A stretch of DNA of 64,000 nucleotides from Achromobacter pestifer. Lineage in GTDB: Bacteria > Pseudomonadota > Gammaproteobacteria > Burkholderiales > Burkholderiaceae_B. Positions 17,889 to 26,615 of the stretch are shown here, piece after piece (the stretch's first letter is position 1; every line of letters starts with the position of its first letter). The notes below the pieces were generated by a model. The model was not told the origin of the DNA. It worked only from the letters and a program-made list of their open reading frames with translations, and searched no databases. The position numbers and the translations under genes were made by a program. The stretch is from assembly GCF_902859625.1 (NCBI RefSeq), contig NZ_CADIJX010000001.1, positions 372,001-436,000 of the forward strand. The letters are read 5' to 3'.

Positions 17889-18923
17889 TCAATCGGGATC
17901 GGACATCACATCCAGCGCGATATCCGCCTTGTTGCGGCGGTCATATACCCGCAACGTCACGTCCTCGTCCCGGATCTCGAACACGGCGGTTGCCAGCGTG
18001 TTCTCGCCATCGGGATCGCCGGGTTCCGTGCGCAGGATGGGCAGGGCGCCCAGGGTGTCGTGCAGGGCGGCAAGCATGTCCGCGCTGCCGGTTTCCGGCG
18101 ACCAGCCGTCCACGATCCCGTCGATCCGGTTCTGCCGCTCGCGCGACGATTCAGTGATCACTTGCTGCTGACCGCGAGTTTCCCGGTGCACCATGTGATT
18201 CGCATGGCCGTAGCGCGTGCCGATGTCCAGGATCGACACGGCGCCAGGCGTGACTTCGGCGCTGATCAAGCGCGGGTCCGACACGCTGCCCAGCGTGTGG
18301 TGGAAGCCGCCAGAATGCGGCAGGTCGCGCAGCAGCGTCGTGGCCTGGTCCAGCGTCGTGCAATCCAGCACCGCGCGCGCCAGGAACATGCGGGGCACCC
18401 CAGCGTGCCGCTGGCGGGTGCGCAGATTGTTGATGGTCTGCACCAGCCCGGCCCGGTTGGCTCCGAAGGTATGGCCCGGCAGGGAGCCGGGGTAATAGAA
18501 ACTGAGGTAGCCCGGCGCATCGTCCAGCGCCACATCCACCAGATGGCAGCGGCCATATAGATAAGGATCGCCATCTTCGTTGTGGCCGATCCAGCGGGTG
18601 CCGTCCGCTGCCTTCAGCGCGACGGACGTGCAGCCGTCCATGGTGCTGTGCAGCAGGTCGCCTCGGCAATTCCAGAGCAGCACGTCTTCAACCGGCATGC
18701 GCAGGCCGTCGGCCAAGCCTTCAAGTTCTTCCCAAATCTCTGGCAGCGCCGCTTGCGCCTGCTGGCCAAGCTCGGTGACATAGGGGTGGCCGCGCCAGGG
18801 GCGCAGGGCTTCCCAAGTGGCGCTTTGACTCAAATACACCGACATGATCGGGCGGGCCAGCTTGCCCAGCGCCTGACCAACCTGGCGCCGATTTCCGGCA
18901 ATGCGGACATATTTGTAGGGCAT
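17889..18923 (-). CDS. C45-family acyltransferase/hydrolase (6-APA acyltransferase-like, Ntn fold)
   Basis: A 344-residue protein without signal peptide that resembles isopenicillin-N/6-aminopenicillanate acyltransferase (peptidase family C45). The candidate N-terminal-nucleophile cysteine is Cys98 in STMDGCTSVAL, where autocleavage would free the catalytic Cys; downstream are GHNEDGDPYLYG, YPGSLPGHTFGANRAGLVQTINNL and the conserved RTxxxH-like region. Bacterial members hydrolyse or transfer acyl groups on amides such as N-acyl amino acids. The gene ends 25 bases from the oxoprolinase gene on the opposite strand. Physical pairing with an oxoprolinase and a glutamine-type transporter suggests action on an acylated or cyclised amino acid; this is inference. 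Confidence 0.83.
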   Translation of the reverse strand: MPYKYVRIAGNRRQVGQALGKLARPIMSVYLSQSATWEALRPWRGHPYVTELGQQAQAALPEIWEELEGLADGLRMPVEDVLLWNCRGDLLHSTMDGCTSVALKAADGTRWIGHNEDGDPYLYGRCHLVDVALDDAPGYLSFYYPGSLPGHTFGANRAGLVQTINNLRTRQRHAGVPRMFLARAVLDCTTLDQATTLLRDLPHSGGFHHTLGSVSDPRLISAEVTPGAVSILDIGTRYGHANHMVHRETRGQQQVITESSRERQNRIDGIVDGWSPETGSADMLAALHDTLGALPILRTEPGDPDGENTLATAVFEIRDEDVTLRVYDRRNKADIALDVMSDPD

Positions 18924-19089
18924 GGGGATTCTCCGGGTGTCATGGGGATTGTAATTTTTCTAAGCTCTCTCCGGTGGGGACGGATGCGTTAAGATCCCCA
19001 ATAAGTTGCACCGGTGACCCCGGAGTAGCCTAGGAATCATGCCCCTACAACAACCCCGGGGTGCCGACGGTCCCCAAGAGGAGAGTTTC

Positions 19090-19842
19090 ATGATCAAACG
19101 TAAAGTCGCCGCCGCCTTGGTCGGCCTGTCCGTGGCCATGTTCGGCGCCGTCTCCGGCGCGCAGGCCCAAGGCAAGGAATTGGTGGTGGCCACCGATACC
19201 GCTTTCGTGCCGTTCGAATTCAAGCAGGGTAATACCTATGTGGGTTTCGACATTGATCTTTGGGCGGCAGTCGCCAAGGAACTCAACCTGAAGTACAAGC
19301 TTCAGCCGATGGACTTCAACGGCATCATTCCCGGCCTGCAAACGAAGAACATCGACGCGGCGCTGGCGGGCATCACGATCCGTGACGACCGCAAGAAGGT
19401 CATCGACTTCTCGGATCCCTATTACGAAAGCGGCCTGGCCATCCTGGTCAGCGACAAGAATACCGACATCAAGGACGCCAAGTCCCTGGCCGGCAAGACG
19501 GTCGCGGTCAAGACCGGCACCGCCACGGTGGACTTCCTGAAGGCTCAGGTGCCGGACGCCAAGCTCAAGCTGTTCCCGAACATCGACAACGCCTACCTGG
19601 AACTGGCTACCGGCCGCGTGGATGCCGCCGTGCATGACACGCCCAACGTCCAGTACTACGCCAACTCGGCCGGCAAGGGCCGCGTGAAGGTGGTGGGCAC
19701 GGTCAAGAGCGGTGACTTCTACGGCATCGCCTTCCCCAAGGGCAGCGAACTGGTCCCGCAGGTGAACAAGGCGCTGGCCACGTTGAAGGCCAACGGCCAG
19801 TACGACGCCATCTATGAAAAGTGGTTTGGCAAGAAGCCGTAA
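19090..19842 (+). CDS. glnH: Glutamine/polar amino-acid ABC transporter periplasmic binding protein
   Basis: A 250-residue binding protein with a signal peptide (residues 1-26, cleaved after AQA) and the family-3 solute-binding signature [14 protein letters not shown]. Typical ligand-contact segments are present: [34 protein letters not shown] and [13 protein letters not shown], closely matching GlnH of enteric bacteria. It captures glutamine or a related polar amino acid in the periplasm and hands it to GlnP/GlnQ downstream. AGAGGAGAG precedes the ATG at 19090; the longer reading from 19039 is rejected because it would bury the signal peptide. The 166-bp gap upstream (18924-19089) holds the promoter, shared with the divergent C45 gene. 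Confidence 0.92.
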   Translation: MIKRKVAAALVGLSVAMFGAVSGAQAQGKELVVATDTAFVPFEFKQGNTYVGFDIDLWAAVAKELNLKYKLQPMDFNGIIPGLQTKNIDAALAGITIRDDRKKVIDFSDPYYESGLAILVSDKNTDIKDAKSLAGKTVAVKTGTATVDFLKAQVPDAKLKLFPNIDNAYLELATGRVDAAVHDTPNVQYYANSAGKGRVKVVGTVKSGDFYGIAFPKGSELVPQVNKALATLKANGQYDAIYEKWFGKKP

Positions 19843-19890
19843 TTGATGCGGATAGGCTTTGCATTCGGGGCTGCCCACGGGTAATGGCTT

Positions 19891-19915
19891 CCGGACGTTC
19901 CCTCCCGGAACGCCG
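19891..19915 (+). terminator. Hairpin in the glnH-glnP gap
   Basis: CCGGACGTTCC and GGAACGCCGG pair with one bulged base around a five-base loop, in the 159-bp gap between glnH and glnP. No T-run follows. It probably protects or partly terminates the glnH transcript, raising binding-protein levels over the permease. Confidence 0.5.
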
Positions 19916-20001
19916 GGCACCGGCGGACGGCCCCGAGCCGTTTCCGCCACCAGGTGGTCCCACCATGATGCGGCGCTTGATGGCGCCATAGGGGGAATAT
20001 C

Positions 20002-20658
20002 GTGGAGTTTGACTGGGGTGTAATTCAAAGCGCGCTACCCAATTTGCTTGAGGGTACGCTGATGACCATCAAAATCACCTTCTGGGGCTTGTTCGGCGGT
20101 TTTCTGCTGGGTGCGCTGTCGGGGGTGACGCGGGCCTATGGGCATCCGATCCTGTCGGGCATTGCGCAGGTCTATGTGGCGCTGATCCGCGGCACGCCGA
20201 TTGTCGTGCAGGTGATGTTCATCTACTTCGCCTTGCCGCTGCTGGCCAATATCCGCGTGGATGCGGAGTGGGCGGCCATCGTCACGCTCATCATCAATTC
20301 AGGCGCCTATATTTCCGAGATCGTGCGCGGCGCGCTGCTGTCCGTCCACAAGGGCTTGAAGGAAGCAGGGCAGGCGATGGGCCTGCCGTTTCACAAGATT
20401 CTGTTCCATATCATCGGGCCGGTGGCGTTTCGCCGCATGATTCCGCCGTTGGGCAATCAGTGCATCATCAGCTTGAAGGACTCTTCGCTGTTCATCGTGA
20501 TCGGCGTGGCTGAGCTGACGCGCCAAGGCCAGGAAATCATGGCCAGCAACTTCCGCGCCGTTGAAATCTGGTCTGCCGTCGCGGTCGTCTACCTGATCCT
20601 GACCGGCTTGATGGCGCTGAGCCTGCACTTGGTGGAAAAGAGGATGCGCATACTATGA
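20002..20658 (+). CDS. glnP: Glutamine/polar amino-acid ABC transporter permease
   Basis: A 218-residue inner-membrane protein with about five helices and the HisM-type signatures: LLEGTLMTIKIT near the N-terminus, LIRGTPIVVQVMFIYF, and the cytoplasmic EAA loop EAGQAMGLPFHKILFHIIGP that docks to the ATPase. Size and order match GlnP. The start is GTG at 20002 with GGGGGA upstream. Its stop overlaps the glnQ start by four bases (ATGA), so the two are translationally coupled. Confidence 0.93.
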   Translation: MEFDWGVIQSALPNLLEGTLMTIKITFWGLFGGFLLGALSGVTRAYGHPILSGIAQVYVALIRGTPIVVQVMFIYFALPLLANIRVDAEWAAIVTLIINSGAYISEIVRGALLSVHKGLKEAGQAMGLPFHKILFHIIGPVAFRRMIPPLGNQCIISLKDSSLFIVIGVAELTRQGQEIMASNFRAVEIWSAVAVVYLILTGLMALSLHLVEKRMRIL

Positions 20659-21383
20659 GCATGGTTGAATTTCATAACGTCACCAAGAACTTCGGCGAAT
20701 CCATGGTGTTGAATGGCATCTCGCTGAACATCGACGCGGGCGAGGTCGTGGTGGTGGTCGGCCCTTCGGGGTCGGGCAAGTCCACGTTCCTGCGCTGTAT
20801 CAACGTGCTGGAAACCATCAACGGCGGCGACCTGCTGGTCGACGGACTCAGCGTGAAAGGCGATGCTGCCCAGGTGCGCGAGATCCGCCGCGAGGCCGGC
20901 ATGGTGTTCCAGCAGTTCAACTTGTTCCCGCAGATGACCGCGCTGGAGAACGTCATGTTCGGCCCGGTGCACACGCGCGGCCAGAATCGGGGCGAAGCGC
21001 GCAAGCTGGCGGAGGGACTGCTGGACAAGGTTGGGCTGGGCGAACGCATGAACCACTATCCGTCGGAGTTGTCCGGCGGCCAGCAGCAGCGCGTGGCGAT
21101 TGCGCGGGCACTGGCGATCAAGCCCAAGTTGATGTTGTTCGATGAGCCGACCTCCGCGCTGGATCCGGAACTGCGCCACGAAGTGCTGAAGGTGATGCGC
21201 GATCTGGCGGAAGAGGGCATGACGATGGTGGTTGTCACGCACGAAATGGAATTTGCCCGCAAGGTGGGCAGCCGCCTGATTTTCATCGATGCCGGCAAGA
21301 TCGCGCATGATGGCCCGCCGACCGAATTGCTGACCAACCCGCCCAGCCAACGGCTGAAGGATTTTCTCCAGCACGTGACGTGA
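20655..21383 (+). CDS. glnQ: Glutamine/polar amino-acid ABC transporter ATP-binding protein
   Basis: A 242-residue ABC ATPase with Walker A GPSGSGKST (about residues 37-45), Q-loop FQQFNLFPQMTALENV, signature LSGGQQQRVAIARALA, Walker B MLFDEPTSALDPE and switch histidine VVTHEM. The Q-loop sequence is that of polar amino-acid transporters (GlnQ/HisP group). It drives uptake by GlnP of ligand delivered by GlnH. It ends just before a bidirectional terminator that separates it from spoT. Confidence 0.95.
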   Translation: MSMVEFHNVTKNFGESMVLNGISLNIDAGEVVVVVGPSGSGKSTFLRCINVLETINGGDLLVDGLSVKGDAAQVREIRREAGMVFQQFNLFPQMTALENVMFGPVHTRGQNRGEARKLAEGLLDKVGLGERMNHYPSELSGGQQQRVAIARALAIKPKLMLFDEPTSALDPELRHEVLKVMRDLAEEGMTMVVVTHEMEFARKVGSRLIFIDAGKIAHDGPPTELLTNPPSQRLKDFLQHVT

Positions 21384-21402
21384 GAAACGTGCTGCGGCAA
21401 TG

Positions 21403-21431
21403 AAAAAAACCGGCGCTGGCGCCGGTTTTTT
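21403..21431. terminator. Bidirectional terminator between glnQ and spoT
   Basis: AACCGGCGC and GCGCCGGTT form a stem with a two-base loop, flanked by seven A on the left and six T on the right. It serves both convergent units, glnHPQ and gmk-rpoZ-spoT. Confidence 0.88.
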
Positions 21432-21461
21432 ATTGCCTGGACACGGATCAATTCCGAGGGA

Positions 21462-23759
21462 CTATCCCTTTACCCGGACGATCTTCTGCACCTGCGGCAC
21501 GTGCCGGATGGCACGGATGACCTGGGCCAGGTGCTTGCGGCTGTCCACCTGGATTGTCAGGTGCAAGGACACCGTGGATACGGCGTCGTCATGCATCGTG
21601 ACGTGCATGATGTTGGCATCGGCAGCGGTGACTTCCGCCGCCAGCCGACCCAGCACGCCGCGTTCATTGCGCGTGATGATATCCAGGCGCGTGGCCAGGT
21701 GCTTGGCTGTGTGCGCATCCCAGCCCACATTGATCCAGCGTTCCGGTTCGCGCAGGCGTTGACGCATGGCAACCGGGCAGTCGGCCGTATGCACCACCAG
21801 CCCATGACCCATGCGCATGCCGGCCACGATCGGGTCGCCAGGAAGCGGGCCGCAGCAAGGCGCCAGCTGTACGGCCTGGCCTTCGTTGCCCTGGATCAGG
21901 ATGGGGGCGCTGCGCGCCGAGGTCAGTTCATCCACCGCTGCGGCGGTGGTGGCGACCAGTTGATGTTCGGGAGCGAAGCGGCGCGCAACCACGGCGGCCA
22001 GACGCTTGCCCAATCCAATGTCAGCCAGAATTTCTTCGCGCGAGCTGGCGCCAGTGCTGCGCGCCAGTTTCTGCCAAGCCGGATCATCGGTGGCCGGCAT
22101 GGGCATGTGCAGTTCTTGCATCGCCTGGCTAAGCAGCCGTTCACCGAACGCCACCGATTCTTCGTACTTGACGGTGCGCAGGTAGTGGCGGATCTCGGAA
22201 CGGGCCCGGCCCGTGCGCACATAATTGAGCCATTGCGCGTTGGGACGCGAAGCGGGCGAGGTCACGATTTCCACCGTGTCGCCGCTGTTGAGCTCGGTGC
22301 GCAATGGCACGAATTCGCCGTTGATCTTGGCGGCCACGGCCTGGTTGCCGATGTCGGTGTGGATCGCGTAGGCGAAGTCCACCGGCGTGGCGCCACGGGG
22401 TAGCGAGATGATCTTGCCGCGCGGCGTGAACACATACACGGCGTCCGGGAACAGGTCGACCTTGACGTGCTCCAGGAATTCGCCGGAATCACCTGTCTGG
22501 CTCTGGATGTCCAGCAGCGATTGCAGCCATTGGTGCGTGCGCTTTTGCAGGTCGTTCAGGGTCAGGTCGGCGCCCTTGTAGAGCCAATGCGACGCCACGC
22601 CTTCCTCGGCCACATGATGCATGTCGCGCGTGCGGAACTGGAATTCCACCGGCGTGCCGTAAGGGCCGACCAGCGTGGTGTGCAGGGACTGGTAGCCGTT
22701 CACCTTGGGAATGGCGATGTAGTCCTTGAACTTGCCGGGCACCGGGCGATACAGCTGGTGCAGCGTGCCCAGTGCCAGATAGCACTCAGGCAGGGTGTGG
22801 ACGATGACGCGAAAGCCATAGATGTCCAGCACATCGGAAAACGACTTCTTCTGGTCGACCATCTTGCGATAGATACCATAAAGCGTTTTCTCGCGGCCGG
22901 TGACTTCCGCTTCGATGCCGGCCGCCGGCAACGAGGCCCGCACGGAATCGGCGATCTTGGTGATGACTTCACGGCGGTTGCCGCGCGCCGCCAGCACTGC
23001 CTTGTACAGCACCTGATAACGGTTCGGGTGCATGGCCGCGAAGCACAGGTCCTGCAACTCGCGGAACAGCAAGTTCAGGCCCAGGCGATGCGCGATGGGG
23101 GCGTAGATATCCAGTGTTTCGCGGGCGATGCGCCGACGCTTTTCCGGATTCACCGCGTCCAGCGTGCGCATGTTGTGCAGGCGATCGGCCAGCTTGATCA
23201 GGATGACGCGGACATCGCGCGCCATCGCCAGCAACATCTTGCGGAAGCTCTCTGCCTGCTGTTCGGCCTTGGTGGCAAAGTCCAGCCGGTCCAGCTTGGA
23301 CAGGCCATCCACCAGTTCAGCGACTTCAGGGCCGAATTTCTCGGCCAATTCGTGCTTGGCAATGCCCTGGTCTTCCATCACGTCGTGCAGCAGCGCGGCC
23401 GACAATGCGTTGACGTCGAGCTTCCAGCCTGCGCAGATTTCCGTGACGGCGATGGGGTGCGAGATGTAGGGCGAACCGCTGGCGCGGAACTGGCCCAGAT
23501 GCGCCTGATCCGCGAAGCGATAGGCTTCGCGCACGCGCTCTACATCTTTCTTGTCGAGATAGCTGCCGATGATTTCGGTCAGCGGCGCCAGCGAAGCAAC
23601 CGGCGAAGAAGCGGTTGCGTCCGCCGCTTCTTGTGCGGCGACGGACAGTGGCGCAGAGAGATTTTTATCTTTCTTGCCCGTGCGGCGCCCAAGACGGGAG
23701 CCGGCACGTAGTGCGGCAAGCAGACCTGATGAAGCGTACTTCAGCCCCGGAAAAGCCAT
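21462..23759 (-). CDS. spoT: Bifunctional (p)ppGpp synthetase/hydrolase
   Basis: A 765-residue RelA/SpoT homologue, the usual long form. In order: HD hydrolase domain (HPIAVTEICA ... ALLHDVMED, and later KLADRLHNMRTL), synthetase domain (YGIYRKM, DIYGFRVIV, GYQSLHTTLVGPYG), TGS domain (VYVFTPRGKIISLPRGATPVDFAYAIH) and a C-terminal ACT domain (DIITRNERGVLGRLAAEVT). With an intact HDxxED motif it should both make and degrade the alarmone. In the synthetase activation loop the family's basic RxKD motif reads KFKD, keeping the charge pattern of bifunctional enzymes. It is the last gene of a gmk-rpoZ-spoT unit. Confidence 0.96.
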   Translation of the reverse strand: MAFPGLKYASSGLLAALRAGSRLGRRTGKKDKNLSAPLSVAAQEAADATASSPVASLAPLTEIIGSYLDKKDVERVREAYRFADQAHLGQFRASGSPYISHPIAVTEICAGWKLDVNALSAALLHDVMEDQGIAKHELAEKFGPEVAELVDGLSKLDRLDFATKAEQQAESFRKMLLAMARDVRVILIKLADRLHNMRTLDAVNPEKRRRIARETLDIYAPIAHRLGLNLLFRELQDLCFAAMHPNRYQVLYKAVLAARGNRREVITKIADSVRASLPAAGIEAEVTGREKTLYGIYRKMVDQKKSFSDVLDIYGFRVIVHTLPECYLALGTLHQLYRPVPGKFKDYIAIPKVNGYQSLHTTLVGPYGTPVEFQFRTRDMHHVAEEGVASHWLYKGADLTLNDLQKRTHQWLQSLLDIQSQTGDSGEFLEHVKVDLFPDAVYVFTPRGKIISLPRGATPVDFAYAIHTDIGNQAVAAKINGEFVPLRTELNSGDTVEIVTSPASRPNAQWLNYVRTGRARSEIRHYLRTVKYEESVAFGERLLSQAMQELHMPMPATDDPAWQKLARSTGASSREEILADIGLGKRLAAVVARRFAPEHQLVATTAAAVDELTSARSAPILIQGNEGQAVQLAPCCGPLPGDPIVAGMRMGHGLVVHTADCPVAMRQRLREPERWINVGWDAHTAKHLATRLDIITRNERGVLGRLAAEVTAADANIMHVTMHDDAVSTVSLHLTIQVDSRKHLAQVIRAIRHVPQVQKIVRVKG

Positions 23760-23781
23760 GCTTGCCGCCCCCCCGAGAGTA

Positions 23782-23985
23782 TCAGGTGGGAACTTTACGC
23801 AGCATTTCCACGCCGGTTAGGCCGCCCGCGATTTCGCGCAGTGCAGTGACCGTGGGCTTGTCTTTGCTGTCCAGGCGCGGGGCATGGCCTTGCGCCAACT
23901 CGCGGGCACGATAAGTCGCGGCCAGCGTGAGCTTGAAACGGTTGGGGATTTGGTTCAGACAGTCTTCGACGGTAATGCGAGCCAT
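23782..23985 (-). CDS. rpoZ: RNA polymerase omega subunit
   Basis: A 67-residue protein, the normal omega length in beta-proteobacteria. The N-terminus [19 protein letters not shown] and the segment [15 protein letters not shown] match omega closely, followed by [14 protein letters not shown]. Omega assists assembly of the beta-prime subunit and carries part of a ppGpp-binding site, which fits its position directly before spoT and after gmk, a common order in proteobacteria. Confidence 0.96.
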   Translation of the reverse strand: MARITVEDCLNQIPNRFKLTLAATYRARELAQGHAPRLDSKDKPTVTALREIAGGLTGVEMLRKVPT

Positions 23986-24029
23986 TAGGACACCTGGTGC
24001 TGATGGATGATAGGGAGAATGCGTTCGGC

Positions 24030-24662
24030 TTAGTGCTCGGCCGGGATGCCAAGTTGCGAGAACAACTGGGCATGACGGGCGGCCTGAGACGAAAAGCGCA
24101 GCCGCGCGGCACTGACGATTTGTATCAGTTCCGACAAGGCCACGCTAAATTCTTGATTAATAATAACATATTCGCATTCAGGCGCATGGGCGATTTCGCC
24201 GCCCGCGGCCATGAGCCGGCGGGCAATGACTTGGGGCGCATCCTGGCCCCGGGCCTTGAGCCGGCTTTCAAGTTCTTCGATGGACGGCGGCAGCACGAAG
24301 ATGCCAATTGCGCTGGGGAAACGCTGCCGGACCTGGCGGGCGCCTTGCCAGTCGATTTCCAGCAGGACGTCACGGCCTTCGCGCGTGGCGGCGTCGATGC
24401 GATCGCGCGGCGTGCCGTAGAAATTGCCGTGCACTTCCGCCCATTCCAGCAGGTTCTGCTCATCGCGCATGTGCTTGAAGTCGTCGGACGTCACAAAGCG
24501 GTATTCACGGCCGTCGGCTTCGCCCGGACGGGGCGCGCGCGTGGTGCAGGAGATCGAGAGTTCGATGGAAGGGTCTTGCTGGAGCAAGGCCTTGACCAGG
24601 CTGGACTTGCCCGCGCCGCTGGGCGCGACGACCATGAAGACGTTTCCGGAGTTGGCGTGCAT
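24030..24662 (-). CDS. gmk: Guanylate kinase
   Basis: A 210-residue enzyme with the P-loop APSGAGKSS (about residues 13-21), the GMP-binding segment [35 protein letters not shown] and [12 protein letters not shown], all standard for guanylate kinase. It converts GMP and ATP to GDP and ADP. It is the first gene of the minus-strand gmk-rpoZ-spoT unit and supplies guanine nucleotides, the substrate pool of SpoT. YicC, its usual neighbour in many proteobacteria, lies 11 kb away here. Confidence 0.96.
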   Translation of the reverse strand: MHANSGNVFMVVAPSGAGKSSLVKALLQQDPSIELSISCTTRAPRPGEADGREYRFVTSDDFKHMRDEQNLLEWAEVHGNFYGTPRDRIDAATREGRDVLLEIDWQGARQVRQRFPSAIGIFVLPPSIEELESRLKARGQDAPQVIARRLMAAGGEIAHAPECEYVIINQEFSVALSELIQIVSAARLRFSSQAARHAQLFSQLGIPAEH

Positions 24663-24701
24663 GAATATGACTGGCGTGTGATGCTAAGACTCGAAGTCTA
24701 G

Positions 24702-24753
24702 CAAATCGCACGGCGCGGCAGGGGGAAAACCCGCTGTCCGGCCGTGCGATTTG
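24702..24753 (-). terminator. 13-bp perfect inverted repeat after tsdA
   Basis: CAAATCGCACGGC and GCCGTGCGATTTG are perfect complements separated by a 26-base loop that can fold further. It lies six bases after the tsdA stop and about 40 bases before the gmk start, so it probably separates the two minus-strand units. The T-run on the minus strand is short. Confidence 0.6.
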
Positions 24754-24759
24754 TCATCC

Positions 24760-25683
24760 TTAGCCGGCCGGCTTGGCCGCAGCCTGGATCAGCTTGCCGC
24801 CGGGGGCGGGGGAATCGCTGCCCAACAGATGACCGTTGACCTCGATGCCGTACAGCGAATCGTCCGAGTCATGATATTTGGCCCGTGTCGCCGCGACGGA
24901 TCCGGCGTAGCGCGGGTCTTGCGGCCGTTCGTGGGCGTTCATGAAATAGGCCACGTCCCAAGCTTCCTGGTCGTTCAGCATGCCGGCCTGGCCTAGCGGC
25001 ATGTTGGCCTTGATGAAGCCGGCGGCGTTGCCGATCTGATGCATGCCGGCTCCCCAGTTGAAGGAGTCGGGGCCCCACAGCGCCGGGAACACCCAGTGCT
25101 TGCCTTGCTTCTGGCCCTGGCCTTCTGCACCGTGGCAGACCGCGCAATATTGGGCATAGACCTCGCTGCCACGCACGTAATCGGCCTTTTGAGCCGGGGC
25201 GGGCAGTTTGCGATAGCCCTGACCCTCCAGCACCACGCCGGTGGGCGCCTTGCTGGCCAGCCAGAACATATAGGTTTGCAGCGCCGTCAGCGTGGGGTCG
25301 TCCGCGGCAGGCGCCTTGCCGTTCATGCTGAACCGGAAACAGCCTTGCAGCCGTTCGGCCAGCGTATTGACGTGTTGGTTCTTGGCGCGATACGCGGGAT
25401 ACAGCACATAGGCTGCCCACATGGGGGCGGAATCCGGGCGGCGTCCGGCGTCCAGATGGCAACTGGCGCAGTTCAGGTCGTTGCCGACGAATTTACCGGC
25501 CATTTGCGGCGTATGCAGGAAGATCTGCTCTCCCTGACGCACGATCTTACCGAACTCGGTGTCGGGCAGAGAGGCGGCCGACGGCGGCGTGAAGGCGGGG
25601 CGCGGGTCTGCGGCAAGCGCCGTCATGGCGAAGGTCAGGCCGACGGCGGCGAGTCCCAAGCGGGACAGTGAAAATTGGGTCAT
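24760..25683 (-). CDS. tsdA: Thiosulfate dehydrogenase, diheme cytochrome c (TsdA-like)
   Basis: A 307-residue periplasmic diheme protein: signal peptide (cleaved near Ala25), first haem site CASCH (Cys72, Cys75, His76) and second CAVCH (Cys180, Cys183, His184). The segment RLQGCFRFSMNGKAP holds Cys115, in the place of the unusual cysteine haem ligand that marks TsdA, and KANMPLG carries Met228, a likely ligand of haem 2. TsdA oxidises two thiosulfate to tetrathionate, or the reverse, in the periplasm. The ATG at 25683 overlaps the tsdB stop by four bases; the longer reading to 25938 is a shadow. The pairing with a second diheme cytochrome strengthens the assignment. Confidence 0.85.
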   Translation of the reverse strand: MTQFSLSRLGLAAVGLTFAMTALAADPRPAFTPPSAASLPDTEFGKIVRQGEQIFLHTPQMAGKFVGNDLNCASCHLDAGRRPDSAPMWAAYVLYPAYRAKNQHVNTLAERLQGCFRFSMNGKAPAADDPTLTALQTYMFWLASKAPTGVVLEGQGYRKLPAPAQKADYVRGSEVYAQYCAVCHGAEGQGQKQGKHWVFPALWGPDSFNWGAGMHQIGNAAGFIKANMPLGQAGMLNDQEAWDVAYFMNAHERPQDPRYAGSVAATRAKYHDSDDSLYGIEVNGHLLGSDSPAPGGKLIQAAAKPAG

Positions 25684-26384
25684 TGCTTGGTCCCCTCGGC
25701 AGGGCTGCCTTGCGCGGCAAGCAGGTCGGCGGCTTTGGGCAGGCCGGCGTAATAAGCGGACACGGCGTCGATCTCGGCGTCGGTCAGGCGGGTGGCGACG
25801 GCGGGCATCAGGCCCAGCGGACCAGGCGGTCGCTGGCCTTGCCGCCAGGCGCGCAATTGACCGGCGATGTAGGCGGCGGGCTGGCCGGCCAGGCCGGGGA
25901 AATTGTCGCCGACACCGATGCCGCCTGGGCCGTGGCACTGATTACAGGCGGGCACGTTCTTGTCCCAGGCGCCTCGGGTCGCCAGCCAGGCGCCGGTATC
26001 GGCGGGCTTGACCGGATGCATCGCGGTGGCGGCCAGGCGATCGATGTTCAGCGGGGACGGCAGGCCGGCGTAGTAGGCGGCCACGGCTTGCTGTTGCGCC
26101 GGGTCCAGCGCCTTGGCGGTGGCGGCCATGACGGGGCTGACACGAGAGCCATTGGCCATGGCTTCGAGTTGCTCTGTCAGGTATTTGGCACCGATGCCCG
26201 CCAATTGGGGAAAGCCGGCGGCGGGGTTGCCTTCACCGCGGGCGCCATGACAGGTGATACAGGCGGGTGCGCCATTGGCGCCCTGAGTGCTGATCTGCTT
26301 GCCGTCAGGCGCGGCTTGCGCGCTGGCCGCCGTGGCGAATAGCGCTCCAAGCACCAGTGCGCCGGGGAGGGACCGTGGGGTCAT
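25680..26384 (-). CDS. tsdB: Diheme cytochrome c, electron partner of TsdA (TsdB-like)
   Basis: A 234-residue secreted protein with signal peptide (residues 1-25) and two class I cytochrome c domains: CITCH (Cys42-His46) and CNQCH (Cys147-His151), each followed by the family pattern GFPQLAGIGAKYLTEQL or FPGLAGQPAAYIAGQL with later Met-containing loops (VSPVMAATA, GLMPAVATRL). This is the architecture of TsdB and of other cytochrome c4-like electron carriers. It precedes and overlaps tsdA, the order known for tsdBA in other bacteria, and should pass electrons from thiosulfate to the respiratory chain. Confidence 0.83.
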   Translation of the reverse strand: MTPRSLPGALVLGALFATAASAQAAPDGKQISTQGANGAPACITCHGARGEGNPAAGFPQLAGIGAKYLTEQLEAMANGSRVSPVMAATAKALDPAQQQAVAAYYAGLPSPLNIDRLAATAMHPVKPADTGAWLATRGAWDKNVPACNQCHGPGGIGVGDNFPGLAGQPAAYIAGQLRAWRQGQRPPGPLGLMPAVATRLTDAEIDAVSAYYAGLPKAADLLAAQGSPAEGTKQ

Positions 26385-26453
26385 GGTTGCCTGCTCCGAG
26401 GAATGTTATTGGATTTCGGGTAATAAGCTAATTTCCATAAATTATATAAAGAC

Positions 26454-26467
26454 TTGTGACAGATCAA
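26454..26467 (-). promoter_or_regulatory. CRP/FNR-type site upstream of tsdBA
   Basis: TTGTG-N4-ATCAA lies 70 bases before the tsdB start, inside an AT-rich promoter-like stretch. The right half is a perfect FNR/Anr half site and the left deviates by two bases. Control by oxygen through an FNR-type protein would fit a tetrathionate/thiosulfate enzyme. Confidence 0.4.
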
Positions 26468-26615
26468 CGCGAAATCGTCCACTTGATTGTGCGCCGCGCC
26501 GTTTCTTTTGCTTGCGCGCCATGGCCGGAAAGTGTGTCTTGGCTGCTAACTTTGCTTGCAGCATCGGCGGATTGATTGGGGTAGCATCTCGCCGATTGAT
26601 AACAAGGAGAATCCG

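Noticed and set aside
18924..19089. NtrC or sigma-54 site before glnHPQ
   Set aside because: The TTGCACCGGTGACC stretch lacks the five-base spacer of NtrC dyads and no TGGCAC-N5-TTGC element was found.
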